Positions 23,481-35,640 of a stretch of DNA of 64,000 bases are shown here, piece by piece. The notes under the pieces are model-generated. The model saw nothing but the letters and a program-made list of their open reading frames with translations, did not search any database and was not told the origin of the DNA. A program made the position numbers and the translations under genes. Each line of letters opens with the position of its first letter. The stretch's first letter is position 1. Origin of the DNA: Chamaecyparis obtusa (Eukaryota; Streptophyta; Pinopsida; Cupressales; Cupressaceae); the NCBI GenBank assembly GCA_027943335.1, contig BSBK01002059.1:926001-990000 (forward strand), given 5' to 3'.

Positions 23481-24330
23481 TTTTTCTTGGACATATTGAG
23501 ATATGCCAGGCATAGATTCTAAGATTGTTACTCACAATATTGTTCTTAAACTGAATGTTGAACTTGTGAAGAAGAAAATTTAAAAGATGAATCCACAAAT
23601 TTCTTTATTAGTTAAAGATGAAATTGAAAGATTATTCGATTCTGGATTCATCCACTCTATTGATTACTCAGACTAGATTTCAAATATTGTGCCTGTTTCA
23701 AAAGGATAAAATAAGATAAGAATGTGTACTAACTTTAGAGACTTAAATAAAGAATCCTTGAAAGATGATTTCCCATTACCTAATATTGATATGATTGTGG
23801 ATTCGACAATGGGTCATGCTTTATTATCTTTTATGGATGGTTTTTCTATTTATAATCAAATATTTATTCCTCCTGAAGATCAATTTAAGACAACATTTAT
23901 AACACCTTGGAGAAAATTTTGTTTGGTCATGATGCCTTTTGGATTAAAAAATGCTAGAGAAACTTATCAATGGGCTACGACCTTGATTTTACATGATTAA
24001 ATTCGTAAGATTCTTGAGGATTATGTGGATGATATCTTGGAAAAATCTATACAAAGAGAAGATTATGTTAATATTTTATGGCAGATATTTGAAATAATTC
24101 AAAGTTACAATATGTGGTTGAATCCTAAGAAATGTGTTTTTGGAGTTGATTTCGGTAAATTATTAGGATTTATAGTCTCTAAGTGAGGCATAGAGATAGA
24201 TACTGAAAAGATTGAAACTATTGTTAATATGCCTCCTCCTATGAATATTTCTTAGTTATGAAGTTTACAAGGAAAAATTCAAGCTATTCATCTCTTTGTT
24301 TCTAACTTAGCTGATATAACTGTTCCCTTT
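23481..24330 (+). pseudogene. Tat-1 reverse transcriptase, nonsense mutations
   Basis: Ty3/Gypsy RT in one main frame: IVPVSKG (near 23690), RMCTNFRDLNKE, DDFPLPNIDMIVD, LLSFMDGFSIYNQI (catalytic Asp), TPWRKFCLVMMPFGLKNA, then EDYVDDILEKS with intact YVDD at 24022-24033, and LNPKKCVFGVDFGKLLGFIVS. Several TAG, TAA and TGA codons interrupt it. This enzyme would copy element RNA to DNA in the particle. Catalytic residues are kept, so loss is by nonsense mutations. Confidence 0.87.
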
Positions 24331-24745
24331 ACTTCCTTTCTTAGAAAAGATACCACTTTCTCTTGGAATGATGAATGTAAACAATCCTTTGAGAAATTTA
24401 AGGAGTATCTCACCAATCGTCCTATTTTGTAGCTAGCTCAATTTGATAAACCCTTTTATCTATATACTTTAGCCACTTTGAAGGTAGCGAGTGCGTTGTT
24501 AGCTCAATATGATAGTGAAGGTAAGAAAAGACCTATGTACTATATTAGTCAAACTTTACTCGATTACGAAACAAGATACACAGATTTGGAAAGACAATGC
24601 TTAGCTATAGTTTATGCTTGTCAGAAACTCAGGCATTATCTCTTAAATATTGAAGTCAATGTGATTATTAAATTTAATCCTTTGAAACATCTTTTCTCAA
24701 AACCCGATCTCTCTAGCTATCTTGCAAAGTGGGTGATGTTATAGA
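24331..24745 (+). pseudogene. Tat-1 first RNase H, degenerate type
   Basis: After the connection segment (TTFSWNDECKQSFEKFKEYL) comes PFYLYTLATLKVASALLAQY, where an active RNase H would have an Asp in the first strand. YYISQTLLDYETRYTDLERQ and LAIVYACQKLRHYL follow. In the Tat lineage this first RNase H is known to be decayed even in active elements, so the missing Asp is probably ancestral. Confidence 0.8.
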
Positions 24746-24859
24746 ATTCTATATTAATTTCATTTCTCAAAAGTTAATTAAAAGAAAATCTTTAACAGGT
24801 TATTTAGCTGAAGCCCCTTGTCCTAATCTCCATGCATGCTTTACTTCAATAGAATTCCC

Positions 24860-25270
24860 TGATGAAAAAATTCTAGCTATTAAACAGGATGATGTTTGGG
24901 AATTATATTTTGATGGATCTAGATGTAAGATAGGTTCTATTATTGGTATTATCTTGATCCCTCCTATGAACAAACCGATCCCTCTATCGTATAAAATAAC
25001 CTTTCCTTGAACTAACAATATTATAGAGTATGAAGCTCTTATAGCTGGTCTATGAGTAGCTTTATCCCTCAACATTAAACACTTGAAAATTTAAGGAGAT
25101 TCACAATTGATTGTAGAATAGATTAAAGGATTTTATCAAAATAAGAATGATAAAATGGCACAATACAAAGATTTGGCTCTTGAAGTGCTTTCACAATTCT
25201 CTTCTTATACGATTCAAACTTTACCTAGGAAAGATAATCGACATGCAGATGCCATGGAAAGTACAACTTC
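24860..25270 (+). pseudogene. Tat-1 second, archaeal-type RNase H
   Basis: A second RNase H fold: WELYFDGSRCKIGSIIGI (Asp near 24912), IEYEALIAGL (Glu near 25030), GDSQLIVE (Asp near 25098) and RKDNRHADAM (His/Asp near 25230). All four acidic positions of the DEDD site can be read. Stops at L*V, I*GDS and E*IK break it. Such an aRNH is the marker of the Tat clade and takes over RNA removal from the degenerate first domain. Confidence 0.82.
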
Positions 25271-25274
25271 TTTG

Positions 25275-26642
25275 GTTTGTCTTGAGAATAATGCTGAAAA
25301 TTTTCAATTTACTATACAAACTCTTAAAAATCTTTCAATTTATGATAAGGTTACTTCTTATTGTTTAAATTTTCATTTGGATGAATGGTATTCTCATATC
25401 TTTCATTTTTTGAAAGATGGTACTTTTCCTGAATTGGCAACAAGGAACATGCGTAATTATGTTAGGAAGCTTGTAGCACATTATATTATTTTAGGAGACA
25501 CACTTTACACATGCTCTTATGAAGGATTATTATTAAGATGTCTTCCTAGAACTGAAAATTTGGTAGCTTTGCAGAAGCTCATTCTGGTTCTTGTGGGGGA
25601 TATTTTGGTGGAAAATCTCTAGTCAATAAAATTCTTAGAATGGGATATTATTAGATAATAATAGAATGAGATTCTTTTTTCTTTGTTAAGAAGTGTCCTC
25701 AATGTCAGCAATATAGTAATTTGATTCATGCTCCTGATCGTGAGCTTCATAATCAAGTTTCTCCATGGCCTTTTAGTATTTGGGGTTTTGACCTTGTTGG
25801 AAAAATCTCACTAGCTTCTTCTCAAGGACATACATACATCCTAAGCTATATATTACTTTAGGAAGTGGGTGGAAGTTGTCCCTCTTCATTCAACAACTAT
25901 GGATGTTATTTTTGATTTCATCCTTAACAATATTATAACACGATTTGGTACTCCTTCGATGATAGTTTTGAATAATGGTACGTCTTTTAAGAATAAAGAA
26001 GTCATGAAATTCTTGGAGAAGTATTGAATTCAACATAGATTTTTGACTCCTTACTATCCTAAATCTAATGGTTAAGTTTAAGCATCAAATAAAATCATTG
26101 AACAAATTTTGAGAAAAATAGTTAATAAGCATGTGAAAGATTGGCATAATCAACTCACCTATGCTTTATGGGCTTATAGGACTAGTTTTCATACTGCATA
26201 GGTACTTCTCCTTACAATCTTGTCTATGATACTGATGCTATTATGTCTTTGGAATTAGAGATACCTTCTTTACATGTTTCATTTCATGGGATAACTAACA
26301 GAGATACATTTTAGGAACAACGATTACAAGAATTGGAAATGTTGGATGAACAATGAATACATTCTTTGGAACATATAAAATCTTATCATAAATCTTATTA
26401 GAAGTAGTATAATCATAAATTAAATTTAACAATCATTTTCAATAGGTGATTTTGTTTTATATGAGAATCAATGAAATGTGAATGCTTTACCTGGTGAAAA
26501 AGGAAAGTTTAGCCTTAACTAGCTTGGACCTTTTGTTGTAATTGAGGACTTTGGTTCATGTGCTTATAAAATTGTTGATATGGATGGTGTTTCTTTTAAG
26601 GAACCTATCAATACTATGCATTCCACATGCTATCATCCTTAA
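25275..26642 (+). pseudogene. Tat-1 integrase, catalytic site destroyed
   Basis: The zinc-binding N-terminus is eroded (25380-25720, with KKCPQCQQ at its end). The core shows PWPFSIWGFDLVG, KWVEVVPLHSTTMDVI and RFGTPSMIVLNNGTSF, where the usual second Asp is Asn. The Glu-bearing segment after PYYPKSNG holds stops. NQLTYALWAYRTS and PYNLVYDTDAIM follow, and the C-terminus reads GPFVVIEDFGSCAYKIVDMDG (26530-26590). Multiple frameshifts. Confidence 0.82.
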
Positions 26643-26829
26643 ATTATTTTTATTTGTGTGTATTTATGTATTCCTTATAAAATATGTTTGTTTTATAGGT
26701 TATGTGGTTTTAGCAAATTACACTTGAATACATTTATACATGTTCTTTATTTATGTTAATTTTAATGCTATTGATGAAAATATACTAATCAAATGTAGAA
26801 CTAACTAGTAGAGAAATTTTTTTCATTCA
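26643..26829 (+). other. Spacer after Tat-1 pol
   Basis: AT-rich, no ORF of note. It separates the end of pol from the antisense gene. Confidence 0.5.
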
Positions 26830-29200
26830 AAAAATCTGTTAGAGTTTTCATACACGTGGTGCAAGGCCCTATCTATCACTCTGCCTATCTCTATGTGCCG
26901 ATGGTTGATGACTCCCAAATCTCCCCGATCTATGATAAGAGGTTATAGATCTATGTTTGATAGTCCATGAGTGGATCCTTGATATGCTCATGTCACACAT
27001 GAGCTCCTGGGCCCTCTATAAGCCTACCATTAGTCTCTCTACTCTCTCCTTGCACAACCTCAACTCTTGTTAGACACATGCAAAGATATTGACATATCTT
27101 TTGGGATCTCTTTGACCAATGGAGAACACTCACTCATTGGCTAGTAGTTGGTAGGATATACATGTATCCTTCAGAACCTTAGATACAAAACTCCTCCACT
27201 CTGCCACGCTAGCTTCATAATGGAAATATATTAATCTTTTAGTACTTCTTTTTCTTCATTAAATAAGTTAAAATTTCAAATTAATTTCATGTTTTATACC
27301 TGGATCTCCCTCCTGGGTGTCACTAGAGGATTTGGATGGTGGAGGAATGGAGTGACTACTCTCTCCATAATCATTGTGTCTAGGTCTCATAGGTGGTGTC
27401 TCTATATGGGTGTGTGGAGATCATTGTGATGTCAGTGGTGATGCGTGAAATCTGTTCACATCCACACTAGAACCACTAGCTGGGGGAATATCCTCTTCTC
27501 TCTCCTTTTCTCTCTCCTCCTCCATAGGGTCTCCCTTAGAGATGGGCTCCTCCTCATCCCTAAGATCCCAATCCTCCTCTTCCATACCACTATCCTAGTG
27601 TGTCCTATCTAAAACATCTAGATCACCTATGGGATAGTTAGCAAGGAAGATGGGGTGGGTTCCCTTTAGACCCCAATATCTGATGTAGTCTTAGATGATA
27701 CCTAAATAGGCCACATCTGGTGATACCTCTATATCCTCTATCTCACCTACATTACTATCTCCTATGTATGCTACTGATGGTCAATGTATGGCATCAGGTC
27801 TCTGATAATATCTCATCAGATGTGCATACTGAGGTACTACTCCGAGGACTCCCTGTAAAAGACCAAATTATCTCATCACCTGATCATAGTAGTATGGCAT
27901 CACTGTGTGACTCTAATGACCCTCTAGAAGCTTGTGTTTCTATGAGTGCCACATATGGTGTCATGTATCTAGCCACTATGTCATGCAGTAGTAGGGTCTC
28001 CATATCACATTTGTGCCTGGAATAAGGTCTAGACATACTCTCTACTAGGGGATATCTCCATACTACCAAACATCTCTCAGTGGATAGGCAAAGCCTATCG
28101 ATGTAATAGCATCTACCATCATAGGAACACCCTGTGGTTGCATACATGTGAAATGCTCAAACAACTAAATCTACAAAAGTGTGCATACCTTGAGACTCTC
28201 TCTCTGATATCACACTAGCTGACATAGCTTGTGGTATAAGTGGGCTAGCATGCTACAACCCCATAAGAAGATAATCCTATCACTCTCCATTCTACCTACA
28301 ATATGGGTGAAAGGTATTAAAAAAATTTTACCCTTTGTGCTGGGTACCACAACTATGGACAATGTACATAGCACCACTCTCTGTACCAAAGGTGTAGGGA
28401 CTGCCAGTATGGATGATAAGGTGATTTGATCTGATCAGGTCTACATCTATGGAATCTATCCCAAACAATACTTTGCATCTTCTAGGACATCCAAAGGACC
28501 TCTTTGTGCTCTTGGTCTAATAGGCTCACCTTAAATTGGAAGCCATAAGATTTTGTATACATCCTCCAATATCATAGTGATTTCACCTGAAGGAAGATGA
28601 AATGAGCATGTATCCTCATTCCACCTCTCTATAAGAGTTGATAACATGGCTCAATGAAGTATGATCTATGGTAGGACTATTACCTAGTACAATCCTATGT
28701 GTCTCAATAAATCCATCTCATCCTCGATCAGCTTAGACAACTTCTCTCTGATGACCACTAGTAACCATGCAAAGGCTAGGGATTCTCTCAGAGATGAACC
28801 AAGTCCTATAAGTACAAAAAAACATCATATCAGAATTCTAAACAAATAAATTTGTAAATACAACTTGACTAGGTCAAGGTTGACCTTAATTAGGTCAAGG
28901 TCAACCTTCCTAGGTTAAGGTCAACTTTCCTCGATTAGGATTAACCTTTTTGGGTCAAGGTTGACCTTGTCCTAGAAAAGGTGGAGACCTTCAAATTCAT
29001 GTTGACCTTTTTGGGTCAAGGTCAACATAATTGGGTTAGGTTCAACCTTTCCCACAAAAATAAAGAATTTGTGAAGCATAAAAATCAATAACAACAAACT
29101 CATCTCAGGAAGCAGTCATCTGGTAGCTAGGCACTATCTCAGGAGTTCCATGTGTGTTGCTCAAAGTTCTTCTTTGATTGGCATCTTGATTTCTCTCTTC
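26830..29200 (-). pseudogene. Antisense plant-mobile-domain-like gene in Tat-1
   Basis: Reverse-strand reading from about 28808 gives the plant mobile domain (PMD, also called aminotransferase-like) in order: a SLRESLAFAWLL segment, LIERWNEDTCSFHLPSGEIT and ILEDVYKILWLPI (28640-28539), then PSTKGKIFLIPFTHI and DRIIFLWGCSMLAHLYHKLC (28340-28216), then a Leu/Phe segment ending FEHF. A Glu/Asp-rich part follows (27600-27480, MEEEDWDLRDEEEP). A GT at about 27302 and an AG near 27215 could bound an intron, followed by a CKERVERLM-type helix. An AG at about 28809 suggests an upstream exon near 29190-29105. Many stops. PMD proteins MAIN and MAIL1 act in plant gene silencing; extra antisense ORFs are reported in Tat-lineage elements. 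Exon edges are inference. Confidence 0.68.
28868..29056. repeat. Cluster of GGTCAAGG/CCTTGACC palindromic units
   Basis: About six units such as ggtcaaggttgacc and ggtcaaggtcaacctt, each close to its own reverse complement. The same word occurs in both Tat-1 LTRs (about 16199-16255, 17095-17170, 30107-30185, 49275-49355). The cluster lies in the possible first intron of the antisense gene. Confidence 0.75.
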
Positions 29201-29753
29201 AAATATAAAAATGGTAAAAGTGAGTAAGTATGAGTTCCTTTTTCTAATTTATAGTCAAAATTAGGGGTTTCTTAGGGTTTACTCATGTTAAATTCAAATT
29301 TCCCTTCATATACATTTAGATAGACATTCACTCTTTTCATCATAACTTGAGTTTAGTAACTCTATTTTTAGTATCATTAGTGGTTTTGGAATTGTGACTT
29401 AGATACCTAACCAATAAAATCAATTTAGGAATGTTGGGAATAATTCTAATTGGTTTAGGAAAAGATGTTCTCAAAAAATTGCATATCCATTGTGTAAAGT
29501 CATTTTTATAACCCTATTTCACCATTCGAAAATAGAAAGCCCTAAATAGGAGGGGCATATGGGGCTCTACAAACTCCTCAAACTAATGCTAGTAAGTATT
29601 AGGTGATTTATGGATTTTAATTAACCTTGTGTACTATAGGTATGAATGGTTTTCTGCAGGATCTGTACATCAAGGACTTGGCTATATCCTTTTTATTTAC
29701 TATGATATTTTCTTACTTTAGCTTTCATATTCACATATTGTCATATCTAAGAT
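29201..29753 (+). other. Tat-1 3' untranslated stretch
   Basis: AT-rich DNA between the antisense gene and the polypurine tract. No ORF or motif is supported. Confidence 0.5.
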
Positions 29754-29768
29754 AAAGTGGGGGATAAA
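29754..29768 (+). promoter_or_regulatory. Tat-1 polypurine tract
   Basis: aaagtgggggataaa directly precedes the 3' LTR start tgtatc. This is the usual PPT form of plant Gypsy elements. Confidence 0.85.
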
Positions 29769-30659
29769 TGTATCATCTTAAAATGAAATCACTTCCATCT
29801 TGGTAGGTTTAGCACCCTCATTTAGTGCATTTATCATGATAGATTTGCATTTAGGATGCATTTGCACTTGATTCCTTCATTCTAGGTGAAATTAGGGTTA
29901 GGATCCTAAGGATTCTCCTTGATTTCCCTTCTCTATGGTTCTATTCTAGGTAGGATCTAGGTATAGGTCCTCCTTTCCTTAATCACATTAATTTTAGGTA
30001 TCTATGCCTTTTTTTGGCACTCTACCCTATTTTCTCACCATTTCCAAGTCTCTAGCCTACCTCAAGACTTCTTATTCTCAAAGGTGACTGAGCTTGGACC
30101 TTTGGTTCAGGGTCAAGGTCAACCCTGACCTAGGTTAGGGTTAATGTAGACCTTGACCTAGGTCAAGGTCAAGGTCAACCTTAACACTTGTTGGGTTTTG
30201 GTCCCCCTTTTCAAATTGTGGTCCCAATGGGCCACAAAATCAATGTTAGGCCTCCGAATCCAAATGTGGAAGGGTTTTAATTCAAAATTCATTTAATTTT
30301 TTTCCCTCCTTAGTTGGTTATTATGCTTGGACCATAATTTGAGATAAAATATGAATTATGGGCCCTTACATTGCCTAATTAGCCTCACCTTCAAATCTCT
30401 ATATGAAGATTCTCTTTTTCATCATTTACAACAACACAAAGTATCTATCAAGTGGACACACAATCGATTGAAGAAAGCAAGCGATGGTGAAGTAATGATG
30501 CAAGATTGCAATGGGATGATATAGAAGATCTAGACTTTTTTGACATCAAGCATTATTGGAAAAACCATTTTGGACATTCCTTTGGAGCAAGAAATATCTC
30601 TTCTTCCTTGATCCACCATTTTCAACATTCAAGCATTGAAAGATACAATCATGGGTAGC
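29769..30659 (+). repeat. Tat-1 3' LTR, first part
   Basis: Matches 15863 to about 16735 of the left LTR. It ends in gtagc (30655-30659), the target duplication of Cop-2. Confidence 0.88.
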
Positions 30660-31967
30660 TATTGGAGATTTGTCAGCAGGCCAATACTGACTGTATGTTT
30701 TTCATTGATGACAACATATGGTAAGTAGAATGCGTGGAAGAATTATGCAGTAAGATTTCAATATATGTAGCATGGACATGTTATTAGCATGATATCATTG
30801 GTGTAGAGGTTAACTGTTAGTACAGACATTTATATAGAAACTTGTGTTAGTAGTGTTCTTGATAGAGTAATAGGTAGTGATCTGTGAATGGTTTTCTGTA
30901 TAGTTATCATGGATCCTTGTGCATTTGGATATGTGATGAAGACATATTAGTGATGTTGCATTCATGGACATGGAGTTTGGTGATTAGTAGAAGTTAATTT
31001 ATGCAGTCGCTATTCACCAGTAATAGTTTCTTGTGTTTGTATAGAAGAGCTAACAGAGATTATATTGGTCCTAGAGTTGCACCTATCATTTTAGTATGCA
31101 CCCTTGGATTAGAGCTTGGAGAAGAGTTAGTAAGGTTCGGTTAATAGTGCATGAGGTAATTCAGCTTGAGGAGAAAGATCCAGTTGTTTTGGTAGAGCTG
31201 ATAGTGTGTAGCGTGCATCTATAATTATCTTATTGGATAGGTCCCAAAATGTGTGGCATGCTTAGTAGAGCTGACTGAATTATTATTGGAGTTTGTTATG
31301 AATTGTCTATAATGATTTCAAGGTATTTCTAATAGGTCGACTTGATTATATCATTTAGAGGAAAGATATTTATAGGCAGTCATTTGTGATTGCTAGAGTG
31401 TGGTTCATAGTTTGTTAAGAGTAGAGCAGAGTGTGTGAAGTGTTGATCCATAAGAAGAAGGTCTATGTGACCATGTAAAGTATTTGTGCTATACATTGGA
31501 ACTAATCTAGATAGAAGGTCAAAGCATAGTTCACCAAGATCTAGATATAGTGCGTATCTATTATTCAAAAGGTTGTAGCCTTCACCCATTTAAGCAACGT
31601 GCTCTGGGATAATGCATCATCACCCCTAACAAGGTTAATTGTAAAAGAATTCTAATAGGGTCTGACCCATTACTAGGTCTACTATACTAAATATATTGTA
31701 AATCAACTCCTAACAGGATTAAGGATCTTCTAATAATGATCATAATACACTATTATAGAATATTAGTTGGTGCCAATTCGCACTAGGGTTTTTACCTATT
31801 TGGGTTTCCCCATAACCAAAATATTGGTGTTCAGTTGAAGTCCTCTTTCATTGTGTTTATGCTTTATGTTTAAGTATACTTAATTGGATAAAGAGTTGAA
31901 ACTTGTAGATATTTGATTCAACCCCCCCCCTACCCCTCTCAATTATCTCTTCAGACTATTCCTAACA
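30660..31967 (+). repeat. Cop-2 5' LTR
   Basis: 1308 bp, tattgg...cctaaca (the first TG is now TA). Matches 36493-37767 and the Cop-1 and Cop-4 LTRs. TATA-like tatttatag near 31368-31376. A poly-C run near 31922-31930 lies 40 bp before the end. Confidence 0.9.
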
Positions 31968-31969
31968 AT

Positions 31970-31981
31970 TGGTATCAGAGC
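31970..31981 (+). promoter_or_regulatory. Cop-2 primer binding site
   Basis: tggtatcagagc, an exact match to the standard plant Copia site for initiator tRNA-Met, two bases after the LTR. Confidence 0.92.
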
Positions 31982-32024
31982 CAAGTGCCTCAAAGAGAAA
32001 TTTTAATAGCTTGAGGTTGATTAA

Positions 32025-32980
32025 ATGGAATTCTTTAGAAAACAAAGTCCTAAGTTTGATGGAGAGAATTATCTTGATTGGAAGAACAAGATGATGACTC
32101 ATTTGCAATTCATTGCTTTTGAAGTTTTTGTGTAACTATCAAAGCATTCAAGATCCCTACTTTAGAAGACCTTGCAAAGGATGATGCTACTAAAAAGAAA
32201 AAGGAATTTTTTCATCATAATGAAATAGCCAAAGAAGCCCTTATTAGTGCCCTATCTGATACTGAGTTCTCAAAAATTAAGAAAGTAGATATAGCCTACA
32301 AAATATGGAAGTACCTAGAAGACATATTTGAAGGAGACAAACAAGAAAAGGATGCACACAAAAAAACATGGAAGAAAAGATACAATGCATTAGAGATGCT
32401 ACCTAAAGAAAACATCAGAGCTTACAATAAAAGGATCAATGAAGCAGTTATTGGAATTAGGAACAATGGTGGAGAAATATTAGAGGAAGACATTATGGAC
32501 ACATTGATGACTACTTTCACTCCAGAATATGAAAACAAGATCAACATCCTTGATGAGACCATGCAGCTTACATCAAATTTCAAGAGACAGACCTTGATTA
32601 GAAAAATCTCAGCTTTTGAGATTTCAAGATTGAAGACAAAACACAAAAGTGAGATAGCCTTCAAAGCAACAATCCATGGTAAGAAATCTGCAAACACTTC
32701 TAGTAATTTTGATGATGATGATGAAGAGAAAACACTAGATGATTTCATTTCTATGATTTCCAAAAGAGAAAAGAAAGGAAAAGGAAAATATGAAGGTCAA
32801 TTTCCATTTAAATTCTTTTCATGTAATAAGATTGGTCACTTTGCATCTAGGTGTCCCAGAAGAGCTAGAAAGTTAAAAATGACTATAAGCCCAAATACTC
32901 TAAGGAATGTTTCTATACTGGAGATGGAGTTTTTGATGATGACTCAGCTGAAGAAGAAATTGGATTCATTTCCCTTATAG
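32025..32980 (+). pseudogene. gag: Cop-2 Gag (UBN2 type), frameshifted
   Basis: Starts at ATG 32025 with MEFFRKQSPKFDGENYLDWK. A small deletion near 32135 shifts the frame; the body then reads through [29 protein letters not shown] and FTPEYENKINILDE, the UBN2 Gag pattern of Copia. A zinc knuckle near 32810-32855 reads FFSCNKIGHFASRC, with Phe where the first Cys should be (Cop-3 keeps Cys). Another frameshift near 32873 separates it from the linker. It would form the particle and bind RNA. Confidence 0.85.
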
Positions 32981-33418
32981 AGAAGATGAATAATAAGATA
33001 GACCATGAAGATGAGAAGGAGGAACAAGAGCTAGCATCGATTTCACAAGCTGATATAAGGACATACTGGATTATCAAATAGTAGTTTTTCACATCACATG
33101 ATAGGTGATAAAGATAGATTTGTTCATTCGGACAAATAAAATGGTGGCATGGTTAGATTTGGAGATAACACTCCTAAACCCATTATTTTTAGAGGAACCA
33201 TTACTTTGGATGGAAAGAATAGTACTGATGATGTTCTTTATGTTGATGGTTTGAAACATAACCTATTAAGTGTTGGGTGGTTACTTGACAAAGGTTACAA
33301 ACTGGAATTCAATAGAAACAAGTGCATCATTAAAAACAAAGAAGGAGAAATAATTGCATCAGGATCAAAGACTAAAGGTAATATTGTTCAACTTAATCCA
33401 GAAGCAAGTTGTTTTGTT
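32981..33418 (+). pseudogene. Cop-2 protease, active site deleted
   Basis: The acidic linker (EEEIGFISL, DHEDEKEEQELAS) leads to the protease. At 33066-33090, where relatives read WIIDSGSSHHMT, this copy reads WIIK followed by TAG codons, so the catalytic Asp-Ser-Gly is gone. The rest is open from 33149: VRFGDNTPKPIIFRGTI, DDVLYVDGLKHNLLSVG. Confidence 0.82.
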
Positions 33419-34640
33419 GCTAAAGTAGATGACAGTTCGTTGTGGCATAAAAGACTATGTCATATCAATTTTGATAACATAGTTAAGATAAGCAATGTAA
33501 AGGTAGTAAGAGATCTACCTAGCATAGAAAAGCTAGTTGATACTATATGCAGGGAATGTTTGATGGGAAATCATGTGAGAAACTCATTTAGGAGCAAGCA
33601 CAATTCAATAGATAAAAGTTGGATCTATTTCATACAGACCTATGTGATCCAACTCAAACAAGATCATACTATGGTGAAAGGTATTTCATTTTGTTTATTG
33701 ATGACTATACTAGAATGATTTGGGTTACGTTCTTGAAAGACAAGTCAAAAGCATTTGAGAAGTTCAAAATATTCAAATCTAAGGTTGAGAATGAATCTAG
33801 ACTAAAGATAAAATGTTTGAGATTGGATAGAGGAGGTGAATTCACCTCTGATAGATTCTATGAGTACTGCGAAGAACATGGCATCAAGAGGAAGTTGAGT
33901 GCACCTAGAACCCCTCAGTAGAATGGAATTGTAGAGAGAAGGAATAGGATCATCCTTGATATAATACATACCATCATGATTGAAGGAATAGTTGCACATA
34001 GCTATTGGTGAGATGTAGTCAATACAATAGTCTATACCATCAATAGATTTCAATTGAGGCCTGGCGCAAACAAAACACCATATGAGCTATGGTTTGGTAA
34101 TGTTCCCATAGTGCAATACTTCAGAATCTTTGGAACCAAGTGCTACATCTAGAGAGATGAAGCAGTAGACAAGTTTGATGCAAGAAGCGATGAAGGTATT
34201 TTCCTTGGTTACTCTACTAAAAGTAAAGCTTATAGATGTTTCAATTTAAGATTGAAAAAGATCATTGAAAGTGCTCATGTTAAGATTGATGAAAATTTTA
34301 TGGTTCAAGAAAGATATCATGATTACTCACCCATGATTGAAGAATAACCCAGACCCTCCACTAGTGAGATAGTTATTGAAGAAATGTTTGACAGTATTGA
34401 TGTGTTATTCAATGACCCTGAGACAAGTGAAGAAGAAAATCCTAAGGAAGATAAGATAGTATCACCCAAAGCTCCAAAGTTTACATCTAGATATCATTCT
34501 AAGGATGACATCATTAGAGATTAGAGAAGAAAAGTCACAACAAGATCAAAAGAAAAGAGTCTTGCAAGTAGTGAGGCAGTATGTTTACTATCTCACATTG
34601 AACCCTTAAGTGTTGAAGATGCATGCAATGATTCAGATTG
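33419..34640 (+). pseudogene. Cop-2 integrase and linker, broken
   Basis: HHCC zinc region intact: SLWHKRLCHINFD and ICRECLMG (33440-33570). A frame change near 33615 leads to DLFHTDLCDP (first Asp), CLRLDRGGEF (second Asp) and SAPRTPQ, where TAG at 33919 replaces a Gln codon. Further stops at YW*DV (near 34009) and YI*RD (near 34151). GKFDARSDEGIFLGYS and an acidic linker (34330-34640) complete it. Confidence 0.85.
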
Positions 34641-35640
34641 GGATGATGCGATGAAAGAAGTTTTAGATCAGATTATCAAGAATGATACTTGGGAACTAGT
34701 CCCAAGACCTAGTGATAAAAATGTGATTGGAAAAAAGTGGATATTCAGAAACAAAATGAATGAAGATGGTACATTAGTAAGGAATAAATCAAGATTGGTA
34801 TGTAAGGGATATGCGCAAAGAGAAGGCATTGATTATTCAGACACTTTTGTAGTAGTAAGAAGGTTAGAATCTATTAAGTTGTTTTTAGCTTTTACAACAT
34901 TCAAAAACTTCAAATTTTATTTGATGGATGTTAAGTCTGCATTCTTGAATGGAGAGTTAAAAGAAGAAGTTTACATTGAGCAGCCAGAAGAATTCACCCT
35001 ATCAGATAGACCTGATATGGTATGAATATTGAATAAAGCCCTCTATGGACTTAAGCAAGCCCCTAGAGCCTAGTATGAGAGACTTGATGGATATCTAACA
35101 AAGATTGGATTCAAGAAAGGAGCAGCTGATTGTAACCTATTCATAAGAGAGACATCTAAAGGACTACTAATTGTAGCTATATTTTTTGATGACATTATCT
35201 TTGGAGGTAATGAAAAACTTAGTGCTAAATTTGCTAAAGAGATGCAGAGAGAATTTGAGATGAGTATGATTGGACCTATCAAGTACTTTTTGGGATTGAA
35301 TGCACAACAGATAGAGAAAGGTATTTTCATTAATTAGTACAAGTATGGGAAAGAGATATTGAAGAAATTAAAAATAAATGATTGCAAGCCAATAGGCACA
35401 CCTATGATAATAGGTTGCATGCTTACAAAGGAAGATGATTCTCCAATAGTAGATACAACATTGTACAAGTCTATGATTGGTAAAATCATTTTCTTACTCA
35501 AACTAGACCTAATATTTCCAATGCAGTTGGCATAGTTGGAAGATTTGTAGCAGAGCCTAAATAAGGTCACCTTATGGTAGTAAAGAGAATATTCAAATAC
35601 TTGCAAGGCAATATAGAATATGGTTTATGGTATTCTAACT
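34641..35640 (+). pseudogene. Cop-2 reverse transcriptase, broken
   Basis: 34651-35025 is open: [53 protein letters not shown]. Next, [11 protein letters not shown] then a stop, [13 protein letters not shown] (the YVDD strand reads FFDD), MIGPIKYFLGLN, and MIGKI followed by a frameshift before RPNISN. A complete domain set in order, but inactive. Confidence 0.86.
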
